From assembly GCA_026225945.1 (NCBI GenBank), contig JAMJFZ010001868.1, forward strand, positions 5,587,501 through 5,651,500: 64,000 nt of DNA, read 5' to 3'. This stretch comes from Cricetomys ansorgei (taxonomy: Eukaryota > Chordata > Mammalia > Rodentia > Nesomyidae). A program made the translations under genes and the position numbers. A model generated the notes under the pieces. It ran no database searches and was not told where the DNA came from. It was given only the letters and a program-made list of their open reading frames with translations. The number at the start of each line of letters is the position of its first letter. Position 1 is the first letter of the stretch. Below are positions 52,991-64,000 of the stretch, one piece after another.

Positions 52991-53070
52991 GTCTACAGCC
53001 TTTTGATCTTGAATGTGCTCGATTTCAGAAACTAAGCAGTGTTGACCCTGGATAGTACTTGTATGGGAGA
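52991..53070 (+). pseudogene. 5S ribosomal RNA pseudogene, truncated
   Basis: The segment begins exactly at the 5S start (GTCTACAGCC for GTCTACGGCC). It continues through TTGAATGTGCTCGAT, AGAAACTAAGCAG and TAGTACTTGTATGGGAGA, the internal promoter A-box and C-box regions. It stops about 90 positions into the 121-base RNA. A 10-base gap near position 35 is exactly what slippage between the two GATCTC copies in 5S would leave. Many substitutions rule out a functional gene, though the C-box region is largely preserved. Confidence 0.85.
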
Positions 53071-53271
53071 ATGAGTATATAGCTAAGAAAAGCAACTGAT
53101 TCTCGGCAAGTGAACTATCTTGTCAACATTTCCCCTTAATTCTAGGCTCACTTTGCTCCCACCTCTCCAACATTACAGAAGCTTTGAAAATAACAGCATC
53201 CATTTTCTTACAATTGGCTTAAATTCATTCTTCTTTTTGTCTTAAATAAGCTTCAATTGTGTATAAAAAAA

Positions 53272-53530
53272 ATTGTGTTTAGCCATGCCCTCAGATAGTG
53301 AACACATAGGTTGGCTCCATAACTTACCTGTTGTGTATAGTATTGTGCATAGTATGAGTATTGATGTGGAATGATTTCTATGCTATACTATCTTGAAGTC
53401 CTGTGTGTAGTAGATATTCAGAAGTGGTATAGCTTCATTATGGTAGATCTGCTTTTAATATTTTAAGAAATCTCTGTATTGATTTCTATACTGACTGGAC
53501 AACTTGACATATTGTATAAATCAAACCAGT
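53272..53530 (-). mobile_element. L1 3' UTR part, inverted segment of a twin-primed L1
   Basis: Read on the minus strand: GTCAGTATAGAAATCAATAC, AGATCTACCATAATGAAGC, TATACCACTTCTGAATATC, ATGCACAATACTATACACAA and TAAGTTATGGAGCCAACC. This is the L1 region upstream of the element's final 3' segment, which follows immediately in the opposite orientation. Confidence 0.65.
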
Positions 53531-53544
53531 CTCATTAAAAATAA

Positions 53545-53765
53545 ATATTATATGTACTTTCTCATTTGTGTTTCTTAGAATTTACATAGATAAGCAAATG
53601 ACATAAAAGTAGAAGCAAGACCATGTAAGGAACAAAGGGACTAATGAGAGGGGGTGAGAAGGGGAGATTACTAGGATATGAGAATGGTTATGCTCACTAT
53701 ACAGTACATAACTGTGCTTGTGTCTTCTGATACAACATTGTGCCATGTACAGTAAATTATGTAAC
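53545..53765 (+). mobile_element. L1 3' end, sense segment of a twin-primed L1
   Basis: TACTTTCTCATTTGTGTTTC, ATGACATAAAAGTAGAAGC, GGAACAAAGGGACTAATGAG and AGGATATGAGAATGG correspond to rodent L1 3' UTR sequence that normally lies just downstream of the segment found inverted at 53272-53530. Confidence 0.65.
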
Positions 53766-53959
53766 AGATTTTCTTAAATGAGCTTCCACAGTACCAAATG
53801 GAGAAGAACAGGGAGGAAGTTCTCTCTCTAAGATCTCACCTCTATTACGAAGACATCCTACGGCCATTCTCCAGAAGATTCTACTAGGAAGACTTATTTT
53901 CCCTTGAACTCAGTTAAATTTTGTGTGAGTGTTTACAGTTTCTCTCCAGGGCTATTTAC

Positions 53960-54075
53960 CATTTATTTTTCTGAAAGCAGGGTTTCACTATATAACTCAG
54001 TTCTCTATAACCTTGTAATACTCAGGCTTTGCCTCCCCTCCCAAGTGCTACCAAGTGTACAAAACACGCCTGACT
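53960..54075 (-). mobile_element. B1 SINE, old
   Basis: GCAGGGTTTCACTATATAACTC, TGCCTCCCCTCCCAAGTGCTA and AAAACACGCCTGAC are reverse-oriented B1 landmarks. Confidence 0.75.
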
Positions 54076-54189
54076 TATTTATCAGGTTTGTTTGTTTACT
54101 TTTTAGTATTACTGCAGTTAGAGGCAACAAGTAACAATCAGCATAACAGACTAAGTTATATGAAAGGGATTGGAATGTTCCTTATATGT

Positions 54190-54330
54190 ATATTTCAGGA
54201 CTGATTAATATAAAATTTTAAAAGGCCATGGATATGACAGAAAGCAATGTGAGGCATAAGGGAGAGTTTGGAGGGAGAAAGGGAAAGAGAGAAAATAATT
54301 TAATCATAATTTAATTTAAAAAAATTAAAA
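54190..54330 (+). mobile_element. L1 3' terminus fragment
   Basis: GAGAGTTTGGAGGGAGAAAGG followed by AATAATTTAATCATAATTTA and A-rich sequence resembles the extreme 3' end of rodent L1. Confidence 0.45.
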
Positions 54331-54364
54331 CTTTAATCCCAGCAATCCCTTCTCTACTTCTTCC

Positions 54365-54850
54365 ATGCTGGGACTTGAGGGGTTGAGGACACCAGGAGAA
54401 CAAACCCCATGGAGTCAACTGACCCGCACTCTTAGGGGCTCACAGACCCTGAGGCAGCAGACAGAACTGGCTGGGTCCCCGACATATGTCTCGAGTTTGC
54501 CTGGCCTGGTGCTCTTGCAGAACTCATACATACTGGAATGGGGGGGGTATATTCCTCAACTTCTTGTCTGCCCTTGAGTTCCTTGTCCTCCTACTGGGTT
54601 GCCTAGTCCAACCTTGAAGTAGGGCATGGTGTCTGACCCTGTTCCATCTTGTTGTGCCATGTTTGAGCAGTAACTCTGGAAAGACTGTTCTTTATTGGGA
54701 AGAGGCAGTGTGGGAATGAGAAAATGGATGGTAGATTTGAGAGGGAAGATGGTGCAGGAGCTGGGAGGAACGAAGGGAGGAGAGGAAGGTTGTTGGACTG
54801 CATTATATGAGAAAAGAAAAGTTTTTTTTTAATTCTAATAAAAAATAAAA
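54365..54850 (+). mobile_element. Rodent L1 3' UTR fragment (Lx type)
   Basis: GGACACCAGGAGAACAAACCC, GGAGTCAACTGACCCGCACT, CCTACTGGGTTGCCTAGTCC, CATCTTGTTGTGCCATGTTT and ATTATATGAGAAAAGAAAAG match the same 3' UTR region as the element at 50735-52402, so a second independent copy. Confidence 0.75.
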
Positions 54851-55149
54851 CCTTAAAAATATGAATTCCAAAGTGAAGCAGCTAAGGGACAAGTAAACTT
54901 CCAAAATATTGAAAGGAATCTAGAAAGCAATGTGGATTTCTAGCCCACATGTATTCAGAAAAGACTTGAGAAAGTATGAAGCACTCCCCTCTGTTTGACT
55001 TCATGCTGTATAAACTGGAAATAGAGGATAAGAAAAAACAGAAAATGTAATGTAGAAGACAGGTAGAATATATACAAGGAGCTCCAATATAGAAATAAGT
55101 GATTCTTTACTTGTAAATTTTGTTAGTCACTCTAGTGTGATCATTAAAA
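54851..55149. other. Unique intergenic sequence
   Basis: No gene or repeat recognised. Confidence 0.6.
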
Positions 55150-55396
55150 ATGTTTATTTTGGCTTGTGATTTCAGAGGGTTCACTCTATAATGTGTCCTC
55201 AGAAGAACATTGTGGCAATAGAATGTGAAGGAGGGGGTTGTCTACTACATGACAGATAGAGCATACCCTTCAAAGACATGGCTCTAGTGACTTATTTCCT
55301 CCAACCAGGCCACACTGCACAAAGTTTTTCACCTCCCAAAAGAGTGTCACCAGCTAGGGGACCAGGCATTTAACATATATGCCTTTGGGGTTTCAT
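55150..55396 (-). mobile_element. Rodent MaLR/URR1-like repeat
   Basis: In reverse orientation: TGTTTATTTTGGCTTGTGATT, TCAGAGGGTTCACTC, TTATTTCCTCCAACCAGGCC and GGGGACCAGGCATTTAACAT. Family uncertain. Confidence 0.55.
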
Positions 55397-55744
55397 TGTT
55401 GTTGTTGTTTTTAATCATCAAAAATTCAGGATCATCTCTTATTACATTTATTCCTCTTTAAAGGCTCTCACAGTCTCAACACTTCTAGAATTGTTAAACT
55501 CTTATCTAAGATTTCAGGTAAACGCTAAACTGTTAGTCCCTGTCACATACTGCCACGATACAATGACAAAGAGTAAAATTTCCTTTAAGAGATTCAAGGA
55601 ATAAGGAAACAGCTTAAGAAAACCTAAATAAGCTTTCATTCCTGCACATCTATATCTTGCATTTAAGGCACAATTTATATGTTCACAGTAATATATATTT
55701 AAATTACCTGAGTATTTAACAAGTGATGACTGCATACGCTAAAT

Positions 55745-56195
55745 GTGTGACATACATAGAATGGACTAGTATTCCACCATAAAGAGCGATAGAGTACATA
55801 TCAGTATCCCTACTGATATGGATACCATATAGATGGATATAGTATCCATCTATATCGTGGATGTATCTTGAAAACTGTAGGTTAATTCAGAGAAGCAAGA
55901 TATGGCAGATCATTCTGTTTATATGACATATGCTCCATAAGCAAATCCACTGATAGAAAATAGATAATCAGTCAAGAAGCAGTAGGGATATGAGAAATAA
56001 CTACTGGCTGCTTGAAGGACTAAGTTTTCTTTGGAGGTTGATGAATGTGCTCTGGAATTATATTTCGATGATGACTGTACAACTTACAAATACACCAACT
56101 CTATTTGTCACTGAACTGAATTACATATTTAAAGAGGTGAATCTGATCCTATATGGATGATATCTTTTCTTTTCAAGAGAAAAAAATAAAACTAA
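55745..56195 (+). mobile_element. L1M-type 3' UTR fragment
   Basis: CATAGAATGGACTAGTATTCC, ATCTTGAAAACTGTAGG, TCATTCTGTTTATATGACATA, AAGCAAATCCACTGATAG, GTGCTCTGGAATTATATTTCG and ACTGAACTGAATTACATATTT follow the 3' UTR of ancient L1M elements. It contains the paired palindromes at 55797-55855. Confidence 0.72.
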
Positions 56196-56561
56196 TATTG
56201 TCCACCAAATTTTTGTCTGGAATTTGACTTAATAGCACCATAGCCAATATGTACTTAGGGTCTTTACAGATCCTGGTTGTCTATTATCTAGCTAACCAGA
56301 GGTTACCATAGCAACACAATAGATTTTCCAGGATGTCCACCACCTAAAATAATGAGCACTCTTTACCAGAATTCCAATGTGAAGCTATAGCTCAGGGCAG
56401 CCAGAGAATACTGGAGAAGCTGATTGAAATCATCAGAGTGGCACTCTTGGCTTCTACTCTATGGAACTGGGCTTTTTCCACATTGAAATTTGTTTCATAT
56501 TAAACTTGTAAAGAAAACTACACTATTCAACATGTGTTATTTTCCTCCACTTGGAAAATTT
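56196..56561. other. Unique intergenic sequence
   Basis: No gene or repeat recognised. Confidence 0.6.
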
Positions 56562-56712
56562 GCTTGTTTGTTTGTTTGTTTGTTTGGAGACAAGATCTCC
56601 CTATGTACCATTGAGGTTAGGAACTTGCTTTATAGTCCAGGCTGGCTACTAATTCACAACTCTCCTGCCTAAGCCTCCCAAGTGTTAGGATTGTAGGCAT
56701 CACACTCAATGG
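56562..56712 (-). mobile_element. B1 SINE with (TTTG)n
   Basis: A TTTG run (the complement of the CAAA-rich tail) leads into GAGACAAGATCTCCCTATGT, TATAGTCCAGGCTGGCTAC, TGCCTAAGCCTCCCAAGTGTT and ATTGTAGGCATCACACTC, a reverse-oriented B1. Confidence 0.88.
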
Positions 56713-57479
56713 GGTATTCCAAAGAATGGAATATGTAGGTAGTCTAGTACATAGAACAAGCTAAGAGAACCAGGGTTTTGACCAAATGAGTTCTGGAGCT
56801 TTATCCAAGTGATTTCACTGTTTAACATCTCAGTCTTTGTTAATGGCTCTGTTTTCACTTTTTATGTGCAGTGGAATGAGAAGAGCTATGTGAAATGACT
56901 TTGTATACGAGATGCCCATGTTTCACACATCATTTCATGATACTGACAAACTAACGATGAATTAAAACTCACATCATCTTCAGGGATGGTTCAGTACACT
57001 AAACATCTCCTTTACTTTGATATTTACAAAAAAAAAAACACAAAACATGATTCCATGACCTTATATGCTTTCATATGATAAAGAAGTGTTATTCTTTTTT
57101 CTTTCAGAAGTGAGTATTCTATTTTAGACCTTTATTTGTCTTATGCTCTGACTCCTGTTGTCATGGATGAGAAACGATTGGTATACATAACGATTTTGTG
57201 AATTCTGAACTCCAAAATGATTCCTAAATATCCATAATTGTAGATTCAAATAGACACAAGATGCCCATATAATTTTGGTTTCAGCTGCAGAGAAAAATCA
57301 TTGAGGCAATGTAAGAATAAATTGGATGGTAAAAGTTCAGGCAGAGAAAAGAATCTGTGACTGAAAAGATTCTAAATCATTGTCTAATTATTCCTATTGA
57401 CTCTTTTCTCTGTTGTATAAATAAAGAATCAGAATGATAGGAAAAGGAAGGAAAGATTAGTTGTCCTAATGAAACTGTT
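56713..57479. other. Unique intergenic sequence
   Basis: No gene or repeat recognised. Confidence 0.6.
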
Positions 57480-57563
57480 GGGACTACAGTTATGAATCAG
57501 TGGTAGAACATCTGCCTAGCATGAAAGGGGCCCTCGGATTAATCTCCGGGACTGAATAATAAA
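57480..57563 (+). mobile_element. ID SINE
   Basis: ATCAGTGGTAGAACATCTGCC, TAGCATGAAAGGGGCCCTCGG and ATTAATCTCCGGGACTG keep the tRNA-like A and B boxes of ID elements. Confidence 0.75.
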
Positions 57564-59004
57564 ACCAATTCAATTATTGCAATTACCTGAAAATACTCCA
57601 GCATATCTGAGAATCTTCACTGGCCAAAAAATATGCAGTAAGAATTTTCTCTATAGAAATTACTATTGATTTCTCTTACATTCCATAATTCAGATGGCAG
57701 CATGCATAAGGGGTTCTCAGGTGGACAGCCAGTTTTTTCCCATAGAGGACTCTCATCCACACCCTGTAGGAAAACCTTGGAGAGTCAAAGAATTACTACT
57801 TGCTATTAGGGTTTGGGGCAGGAGTCAAATCTGTTAACAAACCCTTATTTTGTTGCTTCTTGGTAGGTTTTGTCTGTGAAGAAGTTATTAATCTAAGTCT
57901 CAAGTTCCTCATCTACAAAGTATGTATTACATTGTCCTCATAGGATGCATGCAAACTGCTAGACATAATTCTTGTGCACTAAATATGTGGTCAGAGATCA
58001 TTTGTAATGTTTATTACCACTGCTGTAGAAAAAAAGTAGTAAATGCAAAGCAGAGAACATAAGTGATGGCAGCCATTTCAGTAATTGGTAGTGATTTGCT
58101 GATGTTATACTCTGTCTGTCCAAAATAAAGCTAAATATAATTAGAACAGGATTGATGGTTTTCTGTTTGAACTACTTACAGGTTGGTTTTATAATCTTTA
58201 AAGTTTGTGTAAACCTTTCAACAAAGCATATCTCTATGATCCAGGTGGCAGCAGGCATAAAGGACTCTCAGGTGGAAAGCCAGTTGAGTATAGGACTTGT
58301 CATGCTGTAAGATTGGAAATTGGCTCAAGCATGTAACAGAATTCTCTGTTTTCTAGGACATGTGTAAGATATAATCTCCTTGTGTTACTAATATTAATAC
58401 ACACCTGTGGTCAACAAATATGCACAGTGGGGAAAAGTGCCAGTAGTTTAGAATTTTGACAGATTATCCAGGATATTTGTTAGATAAACTGAAAACAGTA
58501 AGTCAGTTTGTGAGCATGCTGCCAGTTTTATGCTTGATACCTCACTGTGTATCAAGGCAGTTGGGTCAAGTGTGGCTCCATTAACTAGAGGGGCTTGAGA
58601 GAGTCTAGAATGTTCCTGGGGTGATATACCTGTTCGCACATTATACAATTAGATTAGAAGGAGAAAACTTCAAATTGATCAACTTGTGATATTTGTGATA
58701 TTACAGAATATTTAAGGATGTAAACACCTTTGACTACAAACTGGCTCAAAATTTAAAAAGAAGGGGGTTGGGATGTAGCTCCATGATAGAACACTACCAC
58801 GGTGTATATATAAGGGCTTGGTATTGAACATAAACACTACTGAAAATATAGAATGCCTAAGAATACTGGAAAGCAGACTTCTGTGGTAACAAAAGTTCTT
58901 CCAAGCGAGCATCATAAGAAGTACTGCCAATCAATTCTTCTGCATTTCAAAATCAGCCAGGCCCTGCAATTGCCTAGGTGCTAATGATACTAGACTTAGT
59001 AGTC
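57564..59004. other. Unique sequence with a dispersed 45-bp repeat and an ID relic
   Basis: No gene. Two related segments lie at about 57689-57733 and 58242-58286. A diverged ID element lies at 58765-58840. Confidence 0.6.
58765..58840 (+). mobile_element. ID SINE, old
   Basis: GGGGGTTGGGATGTAGCTCC, ATGATAGAACACTACC and AAGGGCTTGGTATTGAAC match an ID head with substitutions in both box motifs. Confidence 0.6.
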
Positions 59005-59160
59005 AATAGCGTTCCAGGTGTGGTCATCAGACAGTAGTCTAAGTAACATCTGGAAATCTGTTAGAGATGCAAATCTTCTAGCCACATCTCACAAACACTG
59101 GGCTTTTTATGTGTTAGCCTCTCTATGATTCTGTTGAGGTCTCAGTTTGAGAACCACTGA
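59005..59160 (-). mobile_element. MER5A-like hAT-Charlie element
   Basis: AGGTGTGGTCATCAGACAG, GAAATCTGTTAGAGATGCAAA, CTTCTAGCCACATCTCACA and a terminal TTTGAGAACCACTG match MER5A, including its right terminal inverted repeat. The left terminal repeat is decayed. Confidence 0.65.
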
Positions 59161-59537
59161 CATAATATGTGGTTACAGTGACAGATACACAAAGGATGAC
59201 CAGAAAGTGCTCCTGAGAAGCTCTCAAAATTTTCATGGGCAAAATGTGCAAGAAAGTGGCAATATTTGCATTGTAATTTAATGAGAAAATTTAGAAGAAA
59301 CTGTACAGCCATGCCCTGTATACCGACATTCTGATGAAAGATAGAGCTCATATATAATGCAGGTCCCATGAGATAAAAGTCACCTGGTAAGTGCTAGGCA
59401 GTCATCTAGGTTTGTTTAATATACTATGATGTTCCTACAGTGGCTAAAATACCAATGGTGCATTGCTAGACTCATGTCTTAAATTAAACCCAGAAACATG
59501 CATCCTGTCACTAAGCAATGGAGGACTTTAATTTACG
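59161..59537. other. Unique intergenic sequence
   Basis: No gene or repeat recognised. Confidence 0.6.
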
Positions 59538-59772
59538 TTTTTACGTTTATTTAGTAATTTACTTTGTGATTGTGCATGTGTGTGTATGTCTGTATGTGGG
59601 GAGTACATGGATATGTAAACATGCCTGAATGCATGGATATATACATGTGGAGGACAGAAGACAACTTCTGGAAGTAAGTTTTTTCCTTCTATTACTTGGA
59701 TTCCAGGGACTGAACTCAGATAGTCAGGCATGAAAACAAGCACCTTTGTCCTCTGACCTATCTCGGTAGCCC
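59538..59772 (-). mobile_element. B3-type B2 SINE
   Basis: In reverse orientation: TTGTGCATGTGTGTGTATGTC, GTGGAGGACAGAAGACAAC, TGGATTCCAGGGACTGAACTC and CTTTGTCCTCTGACCTATC, ending CGGTAGCCC. Nearly full length, diverged. Confidence 0.82.
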
Positions 59773-62656
59773 ACGATTATAATTTAAACTGAGAGTCTGG
59801 AGGCCTTTTTCATTGACAATCTTTTTAAAATTTTTATTTTCTTATAATCTTTTTCAAGTAGTATGTTTGGTCTCTTAAGTGAAGAAGTTACTACTTATGT
59901 TTGTTACTAATGCAAACTGATGTCTATATGAGAGAAAACCAATGCTAAATTGATTCTTGCCAAGGTTCTACCTTTTGCAAAACAGTGGAAAACATTTGAG
60001 ATAGAAATAAGATTCAGTAAGTAAGTCAAAGGAACTTGAAGGCAGTGGAGCAAAAATAAGTGTTGTCTAATGACTAAAATAAAACAATATGATAAAGAGA
60101 CAAATAAATAGATACCACACTACCTTCTTACAAAACAGTATAAAGTTAGACCTTCAAACTCTACAGCTTATAACTTAGTAAGATGGAAAAAATACGTGAC
60201 CAACTTTAGGGAATATTTTAAATATTCCTGAAAGATTTGAGAAACTAAAAGGTATGTAAAACAGTATGACAGATGGAAAGGATATTTTCCTTTTCCTGTT
60301 ATTGTCTGTCTGATGTGCTAGGAGTAGCACTACAACTTTAAACATGCTAGGCATGTTTTCTACAATTGAACAATTGCACTCTCAGACACAGAAAGCTTAA
60401 GATGCCTCCTTTGAATAAGTCAAGAAGTATATGAAAACATTAGCTAAAATTTGACTCTTCTACCCAATCTATGATGCTTCTACTCCAGATGGCTAAGGCC
60501 AGATATGAAGAAAGCATATTACCATTGCTACTCAAGTGAAGAATAACCAGAAAATGTTCCAAGCAAACAAAAAGTCTATAATAAAAATAGCCTTAAATGT
60601 AGAAAAAGTCAATACTTGTGAAAATCAAAACTCATTAAAAACAAAATAGATTAGAGCTTTATTTAAGAGGCTAAGAATACAGACAGAACCCACAAAATTT
60701 ACCAGATACATTTATTTAAAAAATATGAATCGTGGTAAATAACATGGTACAAAGGATAATGTAAAAAAATTCACAAAGCTGAGAGCATTCCATGAGATAA
60801 GCAGCAGGTGGATAAGGGTAGAGAGAATGAGACATGACATCAGTATAATAACACAGACAGGACTATCTAATCAAAGTTGGTCTGGGATGATGGTTACTTG
60901 CCTAATATAGACAGCAAAACTGAAGGAGAAGTTATTAGCGGTTTGGGACTTCAATTATCTAGACATCTGCTGGCTGTTTCATTCAGCTAAGAGCAAAACA
61001 GCTGATTAAACATTGTGAAAAATGGCATTTCAGAGGAGACAGAATTATATAGTTTTAAGTGTAGAAAAATTTTTTATGAAAGTTATGTTCAATCCCTCCC
61101 CTAAACTAGGAAGACTTAGGAACTGCAAAATTCTTCCCACATTTGATTGTATGTGAGACAGAAATCAAACCCAAGTTCCATTTTAGTCATCAACAGTTTG
61201 CTATGGCTTATTTGCTTAGCTTTATATTAGTATTTCAGAGACTGAACCTCAGTTCAACCTGCATTCTCAGCTGTGGAGACATTTGGTCTAATCTCAAAGG
61301 TAGCAATGAACTGCCTCTACTATAGAAAAGTCAGAGGGTGGGTCCAGGAAGGCAATCCTATGCCAGGATGCTCTAGGGAAGCAACTTGTAGCAGCAATCA
61401 GCAAGCATTTCAGTCATACATTCACTGACTCCAAGCCTTAAGGAAAGGAAAAAGCCTGCTAAGTGATCCATGATTTCTCCATAGCAAATATTACCTACAG
61501 TAGGCATTTTTCAAGTACAAATAGGAGTGCCATGATGGTAAGTAAAACTGGAAATTTTCAAAGAGTAAAGTACATGCAAGGTATGGATGCGGGTTGTGTG
61601 ATGCTATTAGTTTTGAGAATTATGAAGCAATGGCTAAGCAAGTTGTGGAACTGTAGGGCAAATGGGTAAGAATATGCTGCCTACCCAGAGGAAAGAAATC
61701 CCAGTCCAAATGCAAAGTCACTAAAGTTTGAGTCATATTTCTAGGAGAAAAAATTCACCTAAGTTCAAATCTTACTCATGTTTTCAGTGTTCCTGTATGA
61801 AAGTAGGTGTATCATTTGACAAAGCTAATAAGCCATGATGTTTGGCACAGTGGCCATTGTGTACTTATGGACTTATCTCAGACAAATCTTTTAACAATTT
61901 TTGCAGAAAAATATCATTATTATTGGCAAAGTAAATCACTGTGTTCATAAAGTTCTTGTTTATGATCCCTGGAATTTCTTTATGATAAATTGACTAAGTC
62001 TGTGTTCCTTGGTATGTAACTAAGAACTATTGCAGAATAAAGATACCCACAACTCTCTTCCATAACAAAATTTCTCTATGTACTGGCAACCTATCTGTTA
62101 AAGACCTGTGGCTTATAGAAAGCAAGCCTCTTTTCCATATTTTCTCACTCACTGGGTAACTTAAGTAACTGTTCAAAATTAAGAAACAAATTAGAAGATG
62201 TACAATTAATTATATTCAGTCCATATGTTCATATACTAAGCATCAGGTTACATGTCAATAAATCTTTGATAACTTAAAACTATTCTAACTAGACACTTTA
62301 TTGAGCCCACCTCATATACCAAACACCACAGTTGAAGAACATAACACATTGCAGAGTTGGCTGCTAACTGACTGATTGTAGATATGACTGGACATTACCG
62401 TGCTCTGCCAGTGCCCAGCACAGCAAGAAAGTGTCCTAACATATGTTACTAATCCAGGAGATCAAAGTTCAAAAGCTGCACTATGATTTCCACTGAATAT
62501 GTATCTCTTTTGAATCATCACAAAGTGAAGAATCACAAATTGAACCATTATAAGTCACAGGCCATGTGCAGATTATATTTCTCAAATAAGACATTCCAAA
62601 GAGTTATTCAAGGAGCATCTGCAATGTTAATATTGGAAGTTAAGAATCTTGTCACA
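59773..62656. other. Unique intergenic sequence; one degraded ID relic
   Basis: No gene. About 60308-60388 carries a reverse-oriented, heavily diverged ID-like segment (AAACATGCTAGGCATGTTTTC, CTACAATTGAACAATTGCAC). The rest shows nothing recognisable. Confidence 0.55.
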
Positions 62657-62855
62657 GGCCAGTAAGATGGCCTCGTGACTAATGTTGCTTGATACCAAAC
62701 CTGATGAGATCAAACCCCCAACCCACATGGTAGAAAGACAGAAGCAGCTTTGTAAACTGTTCCTGGCCTTCCCATGGTTGTGCTGGACACATGCCTCTCT
62801 ACCTCCACACAGAATAAACAAAAAATTTTCAAATTGTTTAAAAATAAACAAGATC
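62657..62855 (+). mobile_element. tRNA-derived SINE, B4/ID type
   Basis: GGCCAGTAAGATGGCCTCGTG, TTGCTTGATACCAAACCTGAT, CCCAACCCACATGGTAGAAAG and ACACATGCCTCTCTACC, ending in an AATAAACAAAAAA tail. Confidence 0.75.
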
Positions 62856-64000
62856 CTTCTCACAGACAGAGAACTGTTACCAGAAGGACAAATGTTTGCT
62901 CATATTCCCAACTCAACCTGTTTTTTTTTTTGATAGAATGCATTTAATCTTACCATACTTTAGGTTATTTATTCTTCAGTAGTGGAAGGGTTCAGTCATA
63001 CTGTCGCCAAACTTCTATGTGGCAAAAGTTAGAATTAGAGTTAAAAAAAAAAGAAGGTGACACTCAAGCTTGTCCCACTGTTGCACTTCCCCAAGCCATC
63101 TTCACTTCTTAAGTTCTGTCCCCAACCTTCTTTGGCATTGGACAGTTTTTGTTAAAACTAACTTCAATGTGTAATACTTATTTTGGAATTGGATCTTTAA
63201 AGTTTTATATAGTTTACATAAGTCACATAAGTGGCATATCCCTTATAATTTACAAGGTAAGAGATTCAAGCCATAGTTAAGTCCTCTGTAGACTTCTCAA
63301 GACCCTGGAATGGGTTAAGGGTTTAATAAGTGGCCCAGTGCTTACATAGCATGTATAAAAGGATCTGCTTTTGATCTCTAACATAAAAAATGTTTCCTTC
63401 TCCCTATGGTTCATGTATCCTAGCCTAAATTTCCCTTTTACTCTTCTCACATGGTAGAAAGAAATATAAGAAGCAAGGTTTCCAAGATTGCATATTTACA
63501 CCACTGTTGTACACTCAATTTTCTACTGCTGCCAGAGTGAGGGAAATGTCTAGTGAAAATAGCAGGTAATTTATTCTTTTAGTACAAACAAAAGAAAAAT
63601 GAAAAAAAACTAAGATAAGAAATTATAAGAAACAAAATATTTCTTTTGTGTTTTAAATTTCTTTTAGTAGCATAATGAAATGATTGAAACTGGTCTGTGG
63701 GAGCTTTTATTAGGTAAATTTTAATCTGGTGCTGATGTGTATATATATTTAATATTTGGTCTTTGAATAGTAAGACTGGGGCTGACCATAGTACAGCCAT
63801 AGCATTGTACCAAGGGTTACAGAATATTCATAGGAAAACTGAATGCCCAGGAGGATAATAATCAGTGCCTTGTTATTATAATTCAAGGTGAGTATCTGCA
63901 TCTCACCTCTAATATCTGCAGCAGAAACAGTTGCTAAGAACTTGATTTAGACAGACTGTAATGTTCAAGGCTGACTTCTGATTATTAGCCCCAACCTCAC
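62856..64000. other. Unique intergenic sequence; one ID relic at 63305-63388
   Basis: No gene. GTGGCCCAGTGCTTACATAG, CATGTATAAAAGGATCTGC and TTTTGATCTCTAACATAAAAAA at 63305-63388 resemble a decayed plus-strand ID element. Nothing else is recognised. Confidence 0.55.

Overview
This is mammalian nuclear DNA, most likely from a muroid rodent. It is AT-rich, gene-poor and dense in CA/GT and TA microsatellites. It carries old copies of rodent SINEs (B1, B2/B3, B4 and ID types), an ORR1-type MaLR LTR, rodent L1 3' ends, and pan-mammalian relics (MIR, MLT1-like, MER5A-like, L1M). Most SINE copies are clearly diverged, so I do not name a species.

Only one protein-coding gene is supported. On the minus strand at 20621-21590 lies the first coding exon of Kctd8, an auxiliary subunit of GABA-B receptors. 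It encodes the N-terminus, the complete T1/BTB domain, a linker with a ten-glycine run and most of the H1 domain. It ends at a consensus GTAAGT donor. The exon sits in the window's only CpG island (about 20450-22160). Upstream of the start codon are one short ATG uORF, GC boxes and a full palindromic CRE (TGACGTCA).

Region by region: 1-20620 is the 5' part of Kctd8 intron 1, with many repeats; the last coding exon is not in the window. 20450-22160 is exon 1, the 5' UTR and the promoter. 22160-64000 is upstream intergenic sequence. Its first 2 kb has no recognisable repeat and holds a cluster of homeodomain-type TAATGA motifs, a candidate regulatory element. The rest is repeat-littered DNA without credible genes. 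It includes an antisense L1 3' UTR (30.7-32.0 kb), a sense L1 3' end (50.7-52.4 kb), a 5S rRNA pseudogene (53.0 kb) and an L1 with the inverted layout of twin priming (53.3-53.8 kb).

I found no operon, CRISPR array, intact mobile element, intact RNA gene or sign of an undescribed multi-gene system. The observations most worth checking are a 0.2 kb duplication inside intron 1 (8789-8992 and 11028-11230), the arginine-rich uORF, the candidate enhancer upstream of the promoter, and the 5S pseudogene. Repeat names come from memory of family consensus sequences and should be read as family-level calls.
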